A DNA stretch of 64,000 bases from Gammaproteobacteria bacterium (GCA_020445255.1 JAGRGY010000021.1:1-64000); one strand, 5' to 3'; shown: positions 10,453 to 19,861, counted from the first letter of the stretch. Translations and numbers: made by a program. Notes: generated by a model not told the origin, from the letters alone.

Positions 10453-10875
10453 TCAACGCACCGCGTACAGGCTGCCATCGACACGGAACGGCGCGTCACC
10501 GTTGTTGGTGATCTGAATGAACATGTTAAGTGGCCCGTAGATGTCGAAGCGGGCGCGGTAGTTCAGCACGCCTTCCGGGCCGATCTGGCCGCTGCCGATC
10601 TCGAACTTGACCTGATCGACCGATCCGGCCGGGCCGAACAGCTCCTGGATCGAGAACGGCGTGCCGCGATCACCGACGAAGTGCAGCGTGAGCCGATACT
10701 CGCCATAGCCGGTGAGATTGACACCGCCGAGCGGCCCCAGCGCCCGGCTGCGCGGCTCGATCTCGCGTGCCTCGAATACCGTCAGCAGCACCGGTTTGGC
10801 CACCATGCCGACGTCCAGCGGTTGATTGACGATGCGCACCGACGGGGTGGCCTTGAGCAGTTCTTTCAATTTCAC
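10453..10875 (-). CDS. Unrecognised 140-residue protein, divergent from the reverse transcriptase
   Basis: I do not recognise this family. The GTG at 10875 has GGAG eight bases upstream (an upstream in-frame ATG at 10932 has no such site). The product is soluble-looking with no signal peptide or membrane helix. It has alternating hydrophobic residues typical of a beta-sandwich (for example YRLTLHFVGD and MFIQITNNGDAPFRVDG), many Gly/Pro turns and no Cys. It faces away from the reverse transcriptase across a 405-bp region and is followed after 180 bp by the LpxC-like gene. A role as retron partner is possible but rests only on position. Confidence 0.6.
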   Translation of the reverse strand: MKLKELLKATPSVRIVNQPLDVGMVAKPVLLTVFEAREIEPRSRALGPLGGVNLTGYGEYRLTLHFVGDRGTPFSIQELFGPAGSVDQVKFEIGSGQIGPEGVLNYRARFDIYGPLNMFIQITNNGDAPFRVDGSLYAVR

Positions 10876-11073
10876 GGGATTGTCTCCGCAGGCTGGATGC
10901 CCCGATACGGGGCCGGAAAATCGGTTTCGCACCAGATCGACGCATGCTTCGGCGTGGTGCCCCAGTGTCCTCTACTTCTCGACCGGGAACGCAAGATCGG
11001 GGCCAGCACGCGGGCGCCGGCCACGTCGCCCGCGGTGCGTTGACGTCGGCACGGGGTGCCGCGAAACTGATGC

Positions 11074-11244
11074 CGCGACCGGCACTCCGAGCTCACCCCG
11101 GTTCCCGCCATCGGCGTGGCCGCGGGCGCTCCGGGGAAACCCCGGGGGACGTCTCGTCTACCGACACATCTCGCCGCCGGTACGTCGCTGCACGGCGTGC
11201 AGACACGTACCGGCCCGACAGGCCTCGTCGGAGGGCCGGTCGCG
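11074..11244 (+). ncRNA. Candidate retron msr-msd non-coding RNA
   Basis: Positions 11074-11090 and 11228-11244 form a 17-nt inverted repeat with one mismatch (a1/a2-like), and AGC (11090-11092) follows the first arm, matching the retron rule that the branching G lies in AGC at the end of a1 (candidate G11091). Inside are hairpins 11129-11147 (CCGGGG-AAA-CCCCGG core) and 11177-11213 (9-bp outer stem CCGGTACGT/ACGTACCGG, 2x2 internal loop, 6-bp CTGCAC/GTGCAG, 3-nt loop), a suitable msd stem. The segment ends 36 nt before the reverse-transcriptase GTG. The 5' and 3' limits are inferred from the repeat only. The GC-rich background makes some pairing expected by chance. Confidence 0.6.
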
Positions 11245-11280
11245 CCCGCACTGCACGCGAACACGGAGTCCAGGCGACCG

Positions 11281-12612
11281 GTGGCCAGCCACAAGATCAA
11301 GATCCGCCGCCTCGCCGCGTCCCTTTGCAGCGGTGTCTGGCGCGGGGACGCGGTGCGCGACCGCGTGACACGTGCGCTGCATGGCGGCCCACCCGATCCG
11401 GCGCGGCTGACCGCGCGCCTGCTGTTACGCTTCGACGCACATCAACCACCGACCGCGGCCGAGATGGAGGCCATGCTGGCCGGCGACGCCGAGGTGCGCG
11501 CGGCGCTGGACCGCAGCGACGACCCCGATCTGCCGGCGATACTGCTCGACCCACCGGTGATGCATCCGCCGGCGGACCGTCGGATCAGCCTGCCGCTACC
11601 GCGTATCGAAACCTGGCGCGACCTGCGCCAGTGGCTCGGCGTGTTCGACGGTGAACTCGCGTGGTTCGCCGACCGTGAAGGCCGTCAGGCCGACGTCGTC
11701 GAGCCGCGGCTGCATCACTACCGCTACCGCTGGCTGGCCAAGCCGGCCGGCGGCTGGCGCCTGATCGAGCAACCAAAGACGCGCCTGAAGGCGATCCAGC
11801 GCCAGATCCTGCGCGGGGTACTCGACCGCGTGCCGCCGCACCCGGCCGCACACGGCTTCCGGCGCGGACATTCCTGCCGCAGCCATGCCGCGGTGCACAC
11901 CGGACGGGCGGTCGTGCTGCGCATGGACCTGCAGCACTTTTTCACCTCGGTGCCGGTGGCACGGATCGGTGCGATGTTCCGCCGGCTCGGCTATCCGGCG
12001 GGGGTCGCGCACCTGCTGCAGTCGCTGTGCACCCACTGCCTGTCACCGCCGCTGGCCGCCGCGCCGGATGGCGCACTGAACTGGGAGCAGCGCCAGCGGC
12101 TGCGCGCCAAGCACCTGCCGCAAGGCGCACCAACGTCGCCGGCGCTGGCCAACCTGTGTGCCTGGCGGCTCGACTGCCGGCTCGACGGGCTCGCGCGGCG
12201 CTTCGGGCTCGACTACTCGCGTTATGCCGACGATCTCGCGTTCTCGGGTCCGCACGGGCTGGTCGCCAACGTGGACTTCATCGAGGGCATGGTCGGCGCG
12301 ATCGCGCTCGAGGAGGGCTTCCGGGTCAATCACCGCAAGACACACCTTGCGACGCGCTCGCAGTGCCAGCGACTGACCGGCATCGTCGTCAACGCGCGGC
12401 CCAACCTCGACCGTCGCGCGTTCGACCGCCTGCGCGCGACTCTGCACAACTGTGCAAGGTACGGACCCGCGGGTCAGAACCGCGACGGCGTCGCGGACTT
12501 CCGTGCGCACCTGGCAGGCAGGCTGGCGTACGCGCGCTGGCTCAATCCGGACAAGGCGCGACGGCTCGAACGGCTGTGGCGTCAGATCGACTGGCCGAGC
12601 GACGGCGACTGA
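11281..12612 (+). CDS. Retron-type reverse transcriptase
   Basis: RNA-directed DNA polymerase, 443 residues from the GTG at 11281; a GTG at 11116 is in frame but would cover the structured RNA. An N-terminal extension (about 1-105) precedes RT motifs: HYRYRWLAK and RLIEQPK, AHGFRRGHS (190-198), motif A RMDLQHFF (Asp216), LPQGAPTSP (279-287), motif C YADD (315-318), and GFRVNHRKT. Retron-specific signatures are present in variant form: HAAVH where retrons have NAxxH, and LTGIVVN where they have VTG. By memory the core resembles myxobacterial retron RTs. It is oriented against ruvA, with a 22-bp gap between stops. GGAG lies 12 nt before the start, rather far. Confidence 0.9.
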   Translation: MASHKIKIRRLAASLCSGVWRGDAVRDRVTRALHGGPPDPARLTARLLLRFDAHQPPTAAEMEAMLAGDAEVRAALDRSDDPDLPAILLDPPVMHPPADRRISLPLPRIETWRDLRQWLGVFDGELAWFADREGRQADVVEPRLHHYRYRWLAKPAGGWRLIEQPKTRLKAIQRQILRGVLDRVPPHPAAHGFRRGHSCRSHAAVHTGRAVVLRMDLQHFFTSVPVARIGAMFRRLGYPAGVAHLLQSLCTHCLSPPLAAAPDGALNWEQRQRLRAKHLPQGAPTSPALANLCAWRLDCRLDGLARRFGLDYSRYADDLAFSGPHGLVANVDFIEGMVGAIALEEGFRVNHRKTHLATRSQCQRLTGIVVNARPNLDRRAFDRLRATLHNCARYGPAGQNRDGVADFRAHLAGRLAYARWLNPDKARRLERLWRQIDWPSDGD

Positions 12613-12634
12613 TCCGCGAACCGCGCGATCCGTG

Positions 12635-13231
12635 TCACTTGACCGTCCCCTGCAGCGCACCGCGGATCACGTCCTCGGTCGACATGCCCTCGGCGTAGAC
12701 CTTGCTGACCATGCGGCTGGCCTCGGGCGGCTTGTATCCCAGCGCGATCAGCGCGCTGACCGCGTCCTGGTCGGCACCGGAAGCCGGTTGCACGACCGCG
12801 GCCGCCGGTGCACCGGGCGCGGCCGCGACGCTATCGACCTTGTCGCGCATCTCGACGACCAGGCGCTCGGCGGTCTTCTTGCCGACGCCCGGCAGATGCG
12901 TCAGCGCGGCAATGTCGCCGGCGTGTACCGCGCGCGCGAACTCGTCGGCGGTCATGCCCGACAGCACGCCGAGCGCCATCTTGCCGCCGACGCCGGTGAC
13001 TTTGAGCAATGCGCGGAACAGGGTGCGATCGGCCTCGCGCGCGAAGCCGTACAGGATGTGCGCGTCCTCGCGCACGGTCAGGTGGGTGTGCAGCACAATC
13101 TCGTCGTCGCCGGCCGGCAGCACGTAGAAGGTCGACATCGGTGCCTCGATCTCGTAACCGACGCCGTTGACGTCGAGCAGCAGGAACGGCGGCTGCTTGA
13201 CCAGGATGCGGCCGCGCAGGCGTCCGATCAT
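12635..13231 (-). CDS. ruvA: Holliday junction branch migration protein RuvA
   Basis: Tetrameric junction-binding protein that loads RuvB. It has 198 residues: an OB-fold N-terminus ([10 protein letters not shown]), two helix-hairpin-helix motifs (LLKVTGVGGKMAL and LTHLPGVGKKTAERL), a flexible Ala/Pro linker and a C-terminal RuvB-binding domain (ALIALGYKPPEASRMV). The start overlaps the ruvC stop (ATGA). Its normal partner ruvB is 3.4 kb away. Confidence 0.97.
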   Translation of the reverse strand: MIGRLRGRILVKQPPFLLLDVNGVGYEIEAPMSTFYVLPAGDDEIVLHTHLTVREDAHILYGFAREADRTLFRALLKVTGVGGKMALGVLSGMTADEFARAVHAGDIAALTHLPGVGKKTAERLVVEMRDKVDSVAAAPGAPAAAVVQPASGADQDAVSALIALGYKPPEASRMVSKVYAEGMSTEDVIRGALQGTVK

Positions 13232-13731
13232 TGCGAGGCCCCGATCTGGCGCCGCGTGGCCTCGCTGTGCGCATGACACAGCGCGACCGCGATCGCGTCG
13301 GACTGGTCCAGCGTCAACGTGCCCTGCAGACCGAGGATGACGCGCACCATGTGCTGCACCTGCTCCTTCTCGGCACGGCCGTTGCCGACCAGGCCCTGCT
13401 TGATCGCAGCCGGCGTGTACTCGAACACCGGCAGCTCGTGCATGACGATCGCGCTGATCGCTGCGCCGCGTGCATGCCCCAGCTTGAGCGCCGATGCCGC
13501 GTTGCGCGCGACGAACACCTGCTCGATCGCGACCTCGGCCGGCCGCCACGCGTCGAGCACGGCGCAGATGCCGCTGTAGATCTCGCCGAGGCGCTGCGGA
13601 AAGTCACCCGCGGCGGTGCGGATGCAGCCGGAGTGCAGGTGTCGGCTGTGCACGCCGTCGGACTCGATGACGCCGTAGCCGGTCACCCGCGAACCGGGGT
13701 CGATGCCGAGTACGCGGGTCGGCGTCCTCAA
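13228..13731 (-). CDS. ruvC: Crossover junction endodeoxyribonuclease RuvC
   Basis: Holliday junction resolvase, 167 residues. The RNase H-like fold is shown by [13 protein letters not shown] (Asp11), AIEQVF, and the C-terminal [14 protein letters not shown] carboxylates. It overlaps yebC and ruvA by ATGA at each end, so the three genes are a coupled unit. Confidence 0.97.
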   Translation of the reverse strand: MRTPTRVLGIDPGSRVTGYGVIESDGVHSRHLHSGCIRTAAGDFPQRLGEIYSGICAVLDAWRPAEVAIEQVFVARNAASALKLGHARGAAISAIVMHELPVFEYTPAAIKQGLVGNGRAEKEQVQHMVRVILGLQGTLTLDQSDAIAVALCHAHSEATRRQIGASQ

Positions 13732-14477
13732 GCGCCCAGTTGCTCCATGATCTCGGGCGCGATGTCGGCGTTGGTATAGACGTCCTGCACGTCGTCGAGC
13801 TCTTCGAGGAAGTCGACCAGTCGCAACAGTTTCTCAGCGCCTTCCGCATCGAGCGGCGAGTTGGTGTCGGCCTCGAACGTGACCTCGGCGTTGTCCGGTG
13901 CGTGGCCGGCCGCCTCCATCGCGGCCAGCACGTCGGAAAAGTCGTCGGGATCGGTATACACGTCGACCGAACTGTCGTCGTTGCCGACCACGTCTTCGGC
14001 ACCGGCCTCGAGTGCGGCCTCCATGATCGCATCCTCGTCGGCACCGGGACCGTAGCTGATGATGCCTTTCTTGTTGAACATGTACGCGACCGAGCCGTCG
14101 GTGCCGAGATTGCCGCCATGCTTGGTGAACGCGTGGCGCACCTCGGACGCGGTGCGGTTGCGGTTGTCGGTCATGCAGTCGACGATGATCGCGACGCCGC
14201 CGGGTCCGTAGCCCTCGTAGCGTATCTCGTCGTAGCTGCCGTCGTCCTCGCCGCCGGCGCCGCGCTTGATCGCACGTTCGACCGTGTCGTTCGGCATGTT
14301 GGCGCCGCGCGCCTTGTCGACCGCGAGGCGCAGGCGCGGGTTGGACCCGATGTCGCCTCCGCCCTCCTTCGCCGCGACCGTGACCTCACGAATCAGCTTC
14401 GACCAGAGCTTGCCGCGCGCCTTGTCGGTCGCCGCCTTCTTGTGCTTGATGTTGGCCCACTTGCTGTGACCTGCCAT
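13728..14477 (-). CDS. yebC: YebC/PmpR family protein
   Basis: TACO1-like translation factor or regulator family, usually the first gene before ruvC. It has 249 residues from the ATG at 14477, giving the conserved start [19 protein letters not shown]. The long frame extends upstream but without conserved sequence. It contains [21 protein letters not shown] and an acidic C-terminus. Confidence 0.96.
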   Translation of the reverse strand: MAGHSKWANIKHKKAATDKARGKLWSKLIREVTVAAKEGGGDIGSNPRLRLAVDKARGANMPNDTVERAIKRGAGGEDDGSYDEIRYEGYGPGGVAIIVDCMTDNRNRTASEVRHAFTKHGGNLGTDGSVAYMFNKKGIISYGPGADEDAIMEAALEAGAEDVVGNDDSSVDVYTDPDDFSDVLAAMEAAGHAPDNAEVTFEADTNSPLDAEGAEKLLRLVDFLEELDDVQDVYTNADIAPEIMEQLGA

Positions 14478-14622
14478 GCCTACCTCGTCCGAACACCCGT
14501 GTTGCTTGCGCCGAAAGTGACGCCTGGGCGCGCATTTTACCACTGCGCCGATGTGCCGGCAGCGTTCAAGTTGAGGGCCTGCCCGCCGCCATCTGGGTAG
14601 TCGGTGAGGCGACGCCAGCGCG

Positions 14623-16017
14623 ATGAAAGGTTCGAATCCCAGACTGCCCCAGATCACCCTGCCGATCATGTCCAGGACCGCGCGCGAACTGCGCCGCCTG
14701 CTCGACATGCCGCACACCCGCCACCGCCAGCTGCACGACGTCTTGCTGACCGATCCGGCCGCATCGATCGCGGTGTTCCGCGAACTGGGGCGCGCACGTC
14801 CCGGGGCCGGCGAGCAGGTGGCCGACACCGGGCACGCGGTGTCGCTGCTCGGCATGGAACCGTTTCGCCGCCTGGTGCAGACGCTGCCCGAGGTCGACAG
14901 CACCCGCCCCACGCCGACGCCGACTGCGGCCACCGCCTACAGCGAGGCCGCGCACGCCGCTTTCTATGCCGGCGCGATTTCCGACCACAAGGGCCTGGCG
15001 CGCCTGGGCGAGATCACGACGGCGGCGCTGCTGCAGAACCCCGCGGTGCTGGCACTGTGGGCAACCGAACCGGAATCCGCACTGCGCGCCGCCAATGCCG
15101 TGCGCGACGGTGTGCCGTCCGAGGTGGCGTTCGGCGCCGAACTGGGGGAACCGCTTTCCGACGTCAACCGGCGCCTGGCCGAGGCCTGGGCGCTGCCGGG
15201 TCTGGCGCGCCAGTCGATGGCGGAATTCGACGACTTCAACCCGCGTCCGCAGGCCGTCCGGCTGGCCGACGAGATCGCCCAGTCGACCGCGGTCGGTTGG
15301 CACAACGAACAGACCGGCCTGGTGACCCGCGCACTGTCCGATTTCCTCGACCTGAGCCACGACGGGGCCTGCACCTGGCTGCACCGCCAGGCGATCGATG
15401 CCGCGCGCACCTTCAGCCGTCACGACTATCCGCTGCCGGGCTTCCAGTTGCTGCTGATGCCCGGCGAGGTGGACGAGGACGACGACGAGGACATCCCGAT
15501 CATGGGCCAGGTCCGGCGCCGCACCAGTGCCGCGCAGGCCGGCAGCGGACCGGCCACGCCGAGCCTGCACGAGACCATGGCCGGCGTGATGCGCCGCATC
15601 CGCAGCGAGGCCGGCGCCGCGCGCGTGGTGTTCGCGATGCTGAACAAGGACCGCAGCCGCCTGCGCACGCGCCTTGCGCTCGGCGGCGAGGCCGAGGACG
15701 ACATCCGTCGACTCGATATCGACCTGGCCGAGAAGACGCTGTTCAGCATCATGCTGGGCAAGCCGCAGAGCCTGTGGCTGAATCGCGACAACGTGGCCAA
15801 ATACGAGTCCTACCTGCCGGCGACGCTGCGTCGCATGTTGGCTGCACAGGGCGCCTACCTGATGTCGCTGTTCGTCGGTGACAGGCCACTCGGACTGATG
15901 TACGGCGATGGCGGCGACACGAGCGAAAACGGGTACCGCCGTTTCCGCGTGCTATGCCAGGAGGCCACCGCCGCACTGAGCGCCGGCAGCCGCTTGGTCG
16001 ACCGCAAGGCGGGCTGA
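14623..16017 (+). CDS. HDOD-domain protein with C-terminal GAF-like region
   Basis: 464 residues. The first 270 or so resemble a degenerate HDOD domain ([22 protein letters not shown] and [25 protein letters not shown]), a non-catalytic relative of HD phosphohydrolases used in signalling. A short acidic linker ([11 protein letters not shown]) follows. Residues 310-460 look like a GAF-type sensor ([15 protein letters not shown] and [17 protein letters not shown]). The partner and signal are unknown. It is transcribed away from yebC. The start is uncertain, since no clear ribosome site precedes either ATG (14623 or 14668). Confidence 0.75.
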   Translation: MKGSNPRLPQITLPIMSRTARELRRLLDMPHTRHRQLHDVLLTDPAASIAVFRELGRARPGAGEQVADTGHAVSLLGMEPFRRLVQTLPEVDSTRPTPTPTAATAYSEAAHAAFYAGAISDHKGLARLGEITTAALLQNPAVLALWATEPESALRAANAVRDGVPSEVAFGAELGEPLSDVNRRLAEAWALPGLARQSMAEFDDFNPRPQAVRLADEIAQSTAVGWHNEQTGLVTRALSDFLDLSHDGACTWLHRQAIDAARTFSRHDYPLPGFQLLLMPGEVDEDDDEDIPIMGQVRRRTSAAQAGSGPATPSLHETMAGVMRRIRSEAGAARVVFAMLNKDRSRLRTRLALGGEAEDDIRRLDIDLAEKTLFSIMLGKPQSLWLNRDNVAKYESYLPATLRRMLAAQGAYLMSLFVGDRPLGLMYGDGGDTSENGYRRFRVLCQEATAALSAGSRLVDRKAG

Positions 16018-16048
16018 CCAACCCGCCGAACACCCGCCCGAATCCCGC

Positions 16049-16062
16049 AACCAGCGCTGGTT
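16049..16062. promoter_or_regulatory. Perfect 14-bp palindrome
   Basis: AACCAGCGCTGGTT lies between the HDOD stop and the next start. It is perfectly self-complementary, and its role is unknown. It could be an operator, or the stem of a weak terminator without a T-run. Confidence 0.3.
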
Positions 16063-16118
16063 GAACCGCACTGGCGGCCGTGAAACCATTCGCCCCCTCA
16101 TTGATCGGAGGTAGGGGC

Positions 16119-16802
16119 GTGAGCGAGGCATCCCGGGGACCGACCCCGACCGAGATCAGCCTGCATCGCAAGTCGCGGCTGTTGAACATCACGTTTTCCG
16201 ACGGGCGCTCGTTCGCGCTGCCATGCGAGTACCTGCGCGTGCACTCGCACGCCGCCGAGGTGACCAGCCGCAGCACCCCCGAGACCGGCAAGGAAGACGT
16301 CAACATCGATCGCATCGAGCCACAGGGCAGCTACGCAATCCGGATTGCGTTCGACGACGGCCACGACACCGGGATCTATTCCTGGGAGACGCTGTACGAT
16401 CTCGGCGTGAATCAGCAGGAATACTGGCAGGCCTACCTCGACCGCCTCGCCACGGCCGGCTACGACCGCAGTGGCGCGCGCCTGGCCGGCGCGCCGGATG
16501 CGGAGCGCAGGATCCGCGTGCTGTATTTCAACTACCTCGCCGCCAAGATGGCGCGGGAATCGGAAGAACTGACGCCGCCGCCCACGGTCGAGACCGTCGA
16601 GCAGCTGCTGGCGTGGCTGCGCCGGGTGAAGGGCGACCGCGGCTACCTGTTTGCCGACGCGAGCGTGCGCGTCACCGTGAACAAGCAGTTTGCCGAACCG
16701 TTCACCCGGCTCGATCCGGGCGACGAGATCGCGATCGTGCCCAACTCGCCCAATCCGCCACCCCCGCCACCCGCGCCGAAGCGGCACAGCGACGACTGGT
16801 GA
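16119..16802 (+). CDS. DUF971 domain fused to a MoaD-like domain
   Basis: 227 residues from the GTG at 16119, preceded by a strong GGAGG. Residues about 5-105 are a DUF971 / gamma-butyrobetaine hydroxylase-like N-terminal domain (LHRKSRLLNITFSDGRSF, LPCEYLRVHSHAAEV, GIYSWETLYDLG). Residues about 120-210 look like a ubiquitin-fold MoaD/ThiS domain (RIRVLYFNYLAAKMARE...VRVTVNKQF...LDPGDEIAIVPN). The usual C-terminal GG needed for sulfur loading is replaced by a proline-rich tail, so it is probably not an active sulfur carrier. A role in Fe-S or cofactor handling is a guess. Confidence 0.75.
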   Translation: MSEASRGPTPTEISLHRKSRLLNITFSDGRSFALPCEYLRVHSHAAEVTSRSTPETGKEDVNIDRIEPQGSYAIRIAFDDGHDTGIYSWETLYDLGVNQQEYWQAYLDRLATAGYDRSGARLAGAPDAERRIRVLYFNYLAAKMARESEELTPPPTVETVEQLLAWLRRVKGDRGYLFADASVRVTVNKQFAEPFTRLDPGDEIAIVPNSPNPPPPPPAPKRHSDDW

Positions 16803-16815
16803 CGCATGACCCGGC

Positions 16816-17685
16816 TCAGGCCGCTTGCGGCCTGCGCGCCTTGATCGAGGCCGACACCAGGTAGTCGGTCACATTGTATCCGGGTGCCCAGTCACGGATG
16901 AATTCCCTGGAGTCGTCCTTCGGTTCGATGCTCACCTGCTCGAAGCCCGCCGCGTGCATCATCGCCGCGAGATCGTCGATCAGCGACGCATTGCCCATGC
17001 AGCCGTTGACCAGTTCGGGAGAGTCGCGCATCGCGTCCGGCAGTTCGACCGTCGCGACGATGTCCGACACGGCCAGGCGGCCACCCGGCTTGAGCACACG
17101 CAAGGCCTCGCGGAACACCTGCGGCTTGTCCGGCGACAGGTTGATGACGCAATTCGAGATCACGACGTCGGCGGTCGCGTCGGCGATCGGCAGGTGTTCG
17201 ATCTCGCCGAGCCGGAACTCGACATTGTCGAAGCGCCCACGAACCGCGTTCGCGCGGGCCTTGCTCAACATGTCGGGCGTCATGTCGACACCGATCACGT
17301 GCCCCTGCGTGCCGACCTCGGCGGCGGCGAGGAAGCAGTCGAGTCCGCCGCCGGCACCCAGGTCGACGACGACCTCACCGGGCCGCAGCGCGGCGATCGC
17401 CTTGGGATTGCCGCAGCCCAGCCCCATGTCGGCGCCATCGGGGACGAGCTGCAGATCGGCGGCGGCGTAGCCGAGCCGGGTCGAGACGATCGCGTTGACG
17501 GCCGCATCGTCGTCGACGCCGCAGCAGCCGGCGGCGTTGCCGCAGCCCTCACCGGCAACGTTGGCGCGCGCAACCTTCGCGTACGCGTCCCTGACCTGGT
17601 TCCGGTGCCGGTCCCGCAACAGCATGTCGTCGACCCGCACGGCGGGGCCGGCGTCGTCGGTATCCGGTGGGAAGCTTTGACTCAT
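16816..17685 (-). CDS. arsM: Arsenite methyltransferase ArsM
   Basis: SAM-dependent methylation of As(III). 289 residues with the SAM site VVDLGAGGGLDCFLAA and the family Cys residues in EGCGNAAGCCG, ISNCVINLSPDKP and NGCMGNASL. It stands alone with no arsR, arsC or arsB nearby, and converges on the DUF971 gene. Confidence 0.9.
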   Translation of the reverse strand: MSQSFPPDTDDAGPAVRVDDMLLRDRHRNQVRDAYAKVARANVAGEGCGNAAGCCGVDDDAAVNAIVSTRLGYAAADLQLVPDGADMGLGCGNPKAIAALRPGEVVVDLGAGGGLDCFLAAAEVGTQGHVIGVDMTPDMLSKARANAVRGRFDNVEFRLGEIEHLPIADATADVVISNCVINLSPDKPQVFREALRVLKPGGRLAVSDIVATVELPDAMRDSPELVNGCMGNASLIDDLAAMMHAAGFEQVSIEPKDDSREFIRDWAPGYNVTDYLVSASIKARRPQAA

Positions 17686-17847
17686 GGCGGCAGGCCTGTT
17701 TCGGTGAACGGGACCCTGATGCTAGCTGTTTTGGATGCCCACCCCCAGTGGTTGCGCTGGCAACCGACTGTCGACCTCCGGCATCCGGGGCGGTCCCTCC
17801 ACGACAGATCCCCGATTCACCACGCGCATGCCACGGGTCACCGTGTG

Positions 17848-17876
17848 CAGACAAATTCAGCTGTTTCTAATATACT
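17848..17876 (+). promoter_or_regulatory. Candidate promoter of the SulP gene
   Basis: CAGACA, 17-bp spacer, TATACT; about 100 nt before the SulP start. The rest of 17686-17981 shows no gene. Confidence 0.45.
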
Positions 17877-17981
17877 GGGCAGCCGATCGCGCGATCTTCT
17901 TCGCCTGTCCGTGGACCTGAGCGGCGTCCTTCGTCGCCCTGGCCGCCGGCAGACGGGTGGCTGTTCATCCCGGGAATACCG

Positions 17982-19754
17982 ATGTTGTCCAAAGCACGAC
18001 TGCTCGCCTTACTGCCGTTCCTGAAGTGGGCCAGACTGGTCACGCGCGACTCGCTGCGCGCCGATTTCATCGCCGGCCTGACCGGCGCGGTCATCGTGCT
18101 GCCGCAGGGGGTCGCGTTCGCGACCATTGCGGGCCTGCCGCCCGAGTACGGTCTGTACACCGCCATGGTCACACCGATCATCGCGGCGCTGTTCGGGTCA
18201 TCGTTCCATCTGGTTTCCGGGCCAACGACGGCGATCTCGATCGTGGTCTTCTCGGCCATCAGTCACCATGCACAACCGGGCACACCGGAGTTCCTGTCCC
18301 TGGCGCTGACGCTGACGTTCCTGGCCGGGGTGTACCAGTTCGCGTTCGGGCTGGCCAGGCTCGGCAGCCTGGTCAACTTCGTCTCCCACACCGTCGTGAT
18401 CGGCTTCACGGCCGGGGCCGCGATACTGATCGCGACCAGCCAGATGAAGCACATCCTCGGCATCGCCATCCCGAAGGGCGAGTCGTTCCTGCACACCTGG
18501 TTCGACGTGTTCAGCGAGGCGGGCAACATCAACCCGTACCTGGTCGTGATCGCGCTGGTTACGTTGATCACCGCGATCTACGCAAAGAAGCTGTCGCGCC
18601 GGATCCCCAATCTTCTGGTCGGCATGATCGTCGGCAGCGTGGTGGCACTGCTGATGGCGCCGTACACCGACACGATCAAATTGGTCGGCGAGATTCCGGC
18701 CCACCTGCCCCCGCTGTCTTCGCCAGTGTTCTCGCTTGGCACGATTCGCACGCTGGCGCCGGAGGCGTTCGCGGTCGCACTGCTCGGCCTGATCGAGGCG
18801 GTATCGATCAGCCGCGCCGTGGCAACCAAGTCGAACCAGCGCATCAACGCCAACCAGGAGTTCATCGGGCAGGGCCTGTCGAACGTGGTCGGCAGCTTCT
18901 TCTCGAGCTATGCCGGTTCCGGGTCGTTCACGCGTTCCGGTATCAACTTCGAGGCCGGTGCGCGCACGCCGATGTCGGCAATCTTCGCCGCGATCGTGCT
19001 GGTGTTCATCGTGATGCTGATCGCGCCGCTGACTGCCTACCTGCCGATCGCGTCGATGGGTGGCGTGATCCTGCTGGTCGCCTACAACCTGATCGACTTC
19101 CACCATATTGGCGAAACGCTGAAGGTCAGCAAGTCGGAAACGGCGACCCTACTGACGACCTTCTTCGCGACCCTGTTCCTCGAACTCGAATTCGCGATCT
19201 ACCTCGGCGTGCTGCTATCGCTTGTGTTCTTCCTCGCCAAGACGTCGACGCCGTACATCCCGGCGCTGTCGATGGACCGCCCGGTCGGCGAACCCAACCG
19301 CAAGTTGATCAACGTCGAGAACGCGCCGGTGCGCCAGTGTCCGCAGCTGAAGATCATTCGCATCGACATGTCGGTGTACTTCGGCTCGATCAACCATATC
19401 CAGAACCGCATCGCGCGCATCGTCGAAGGCGAGCAGATCGTGCACATCCTGGTCGTTGGCAGCGGGATCAACTTCATCGACCTCGCCGGTGCGGAGGCGC
19501 TGATCTCCGAGGCCCGTCAGTTGCGCAAACAGGGTGGCGGACTGTATTTCGTGGGGCTGAAGTCGTCGGTGTACGAGTTCGCTGCCAAGTCGCACATGGT
19601 GCGCGACATCGGCCACGATCACTTCTTCGACAGCAAGACCGAAGCGGTACGCCACATCTTCTGGCGTCTGAACCGCGACGTGTGCCGCAACTGTTCGGCA
19701 CGCATCTTCAAGGAATGCCCGCGGCCGCCCGCCGACGAGGGCGTCGCCGCCTGA
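17982..19754 (+). CDS. SulP family anion (sulfate-type) transporter with STAS domain
   Basis: 590 residues. Ten or more membrane segments (about 30-430) include the SulP signature AGLTGAVIVLPQGVAFATIAGLPPEYG, written here in part, and SGPTTAISIVVF. A cytoplasmic STAS domain (about 450-560) contains HILVVGSGINFIDLAGAE. The C-terminus carries two extra Cys (NCSARIFKECP). The substrate could be sulfate, bicarbonate or another anion. The gene runs convergently with nudB. Confidence 0.9.
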   Translation: MLSKARLLALLPFLKWARLVTRDSLRADFIAGLTGAVIVLPQGVAFATIAGLPPEYGLYTAMVTPIIAALFGSSFHLVSGPTTAISIVVFSAISHHAQPGTPEFLSLALTLTFLAGVYQFAFGLARLGSLVNFVSHTVVIGFTAGAAILIATSQMKHILGIAIPKGESFLHTWFDVFSEAGNINPYLVVIALVTLITAIYAKKLSRRIPNLLVGMIVGSVVALLMAPYTDTIKLVGEIPAHLPPLSSPVFSLGTIRTLAPEAFAVALLGLIEAVSISRAVATKSNQRINANQEFIGQGLSNVVGSFFSSYAGSGSFTRSGINFEAGARTPMSAIFAAIVLVFIVMLIAPLTAYLPIASMGGVILLVAYNLIDFHHIGETLKVSKSETATLLTTFFATLFLELEFAIYLGVLLSLVFFLAKTSTPYIPALSMDRPVGEPNRKLINVENAPVRQCPQLKIIRIDMSVYFGSINHIQNRIARIVEGEQIVHILVVGSGINFIDLAGAEALISEARQLRKQGGGLYFVGLKSSVYEFAAKSHMVRDIGHDHFFDSKTEAVRHIFWRLNRDVCRNCSARIFKECPRPPADEGVAA

Positions 19755-19824
19755 GGAAGCCCTGAACGATACCGCTGCCATCGTCGCTGCGAAGCAGGGA
19801 ATCCAATGCGATCAAAGCGACAGA

Positions 19825-19861
19825 CTCCCGCCTTCGCGGGAGAGCCGAATCAATCAGGATG
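19825..19861. repeat. REP-like hairpin element, copy 1
   Basis: CTCCCGC-CTTC-GCGGGAG hairpin followed by GAGCCGAATCAATCAGGATG. A related arrangement (hairpin, GAGCCG, AATCAG, GGATG) recurs at 22686. It lies between the convergent SulP and nudB genes, where it may also serve as a bidirectional terminator. Confidence 0.55.

Noticed and set aside
11116..11280. Upstream in-frame extension of the reverse transcriptase
   Set aside because: It would translate the structured RNA; no ribosome site, and the family-like N-terminus begins at 11281.
9229..12634. Attachment-site repeats at the ends of the ruv islet
   Set aside because: No matching direct repeat longer than a few bases was seen by eye at the two borders.
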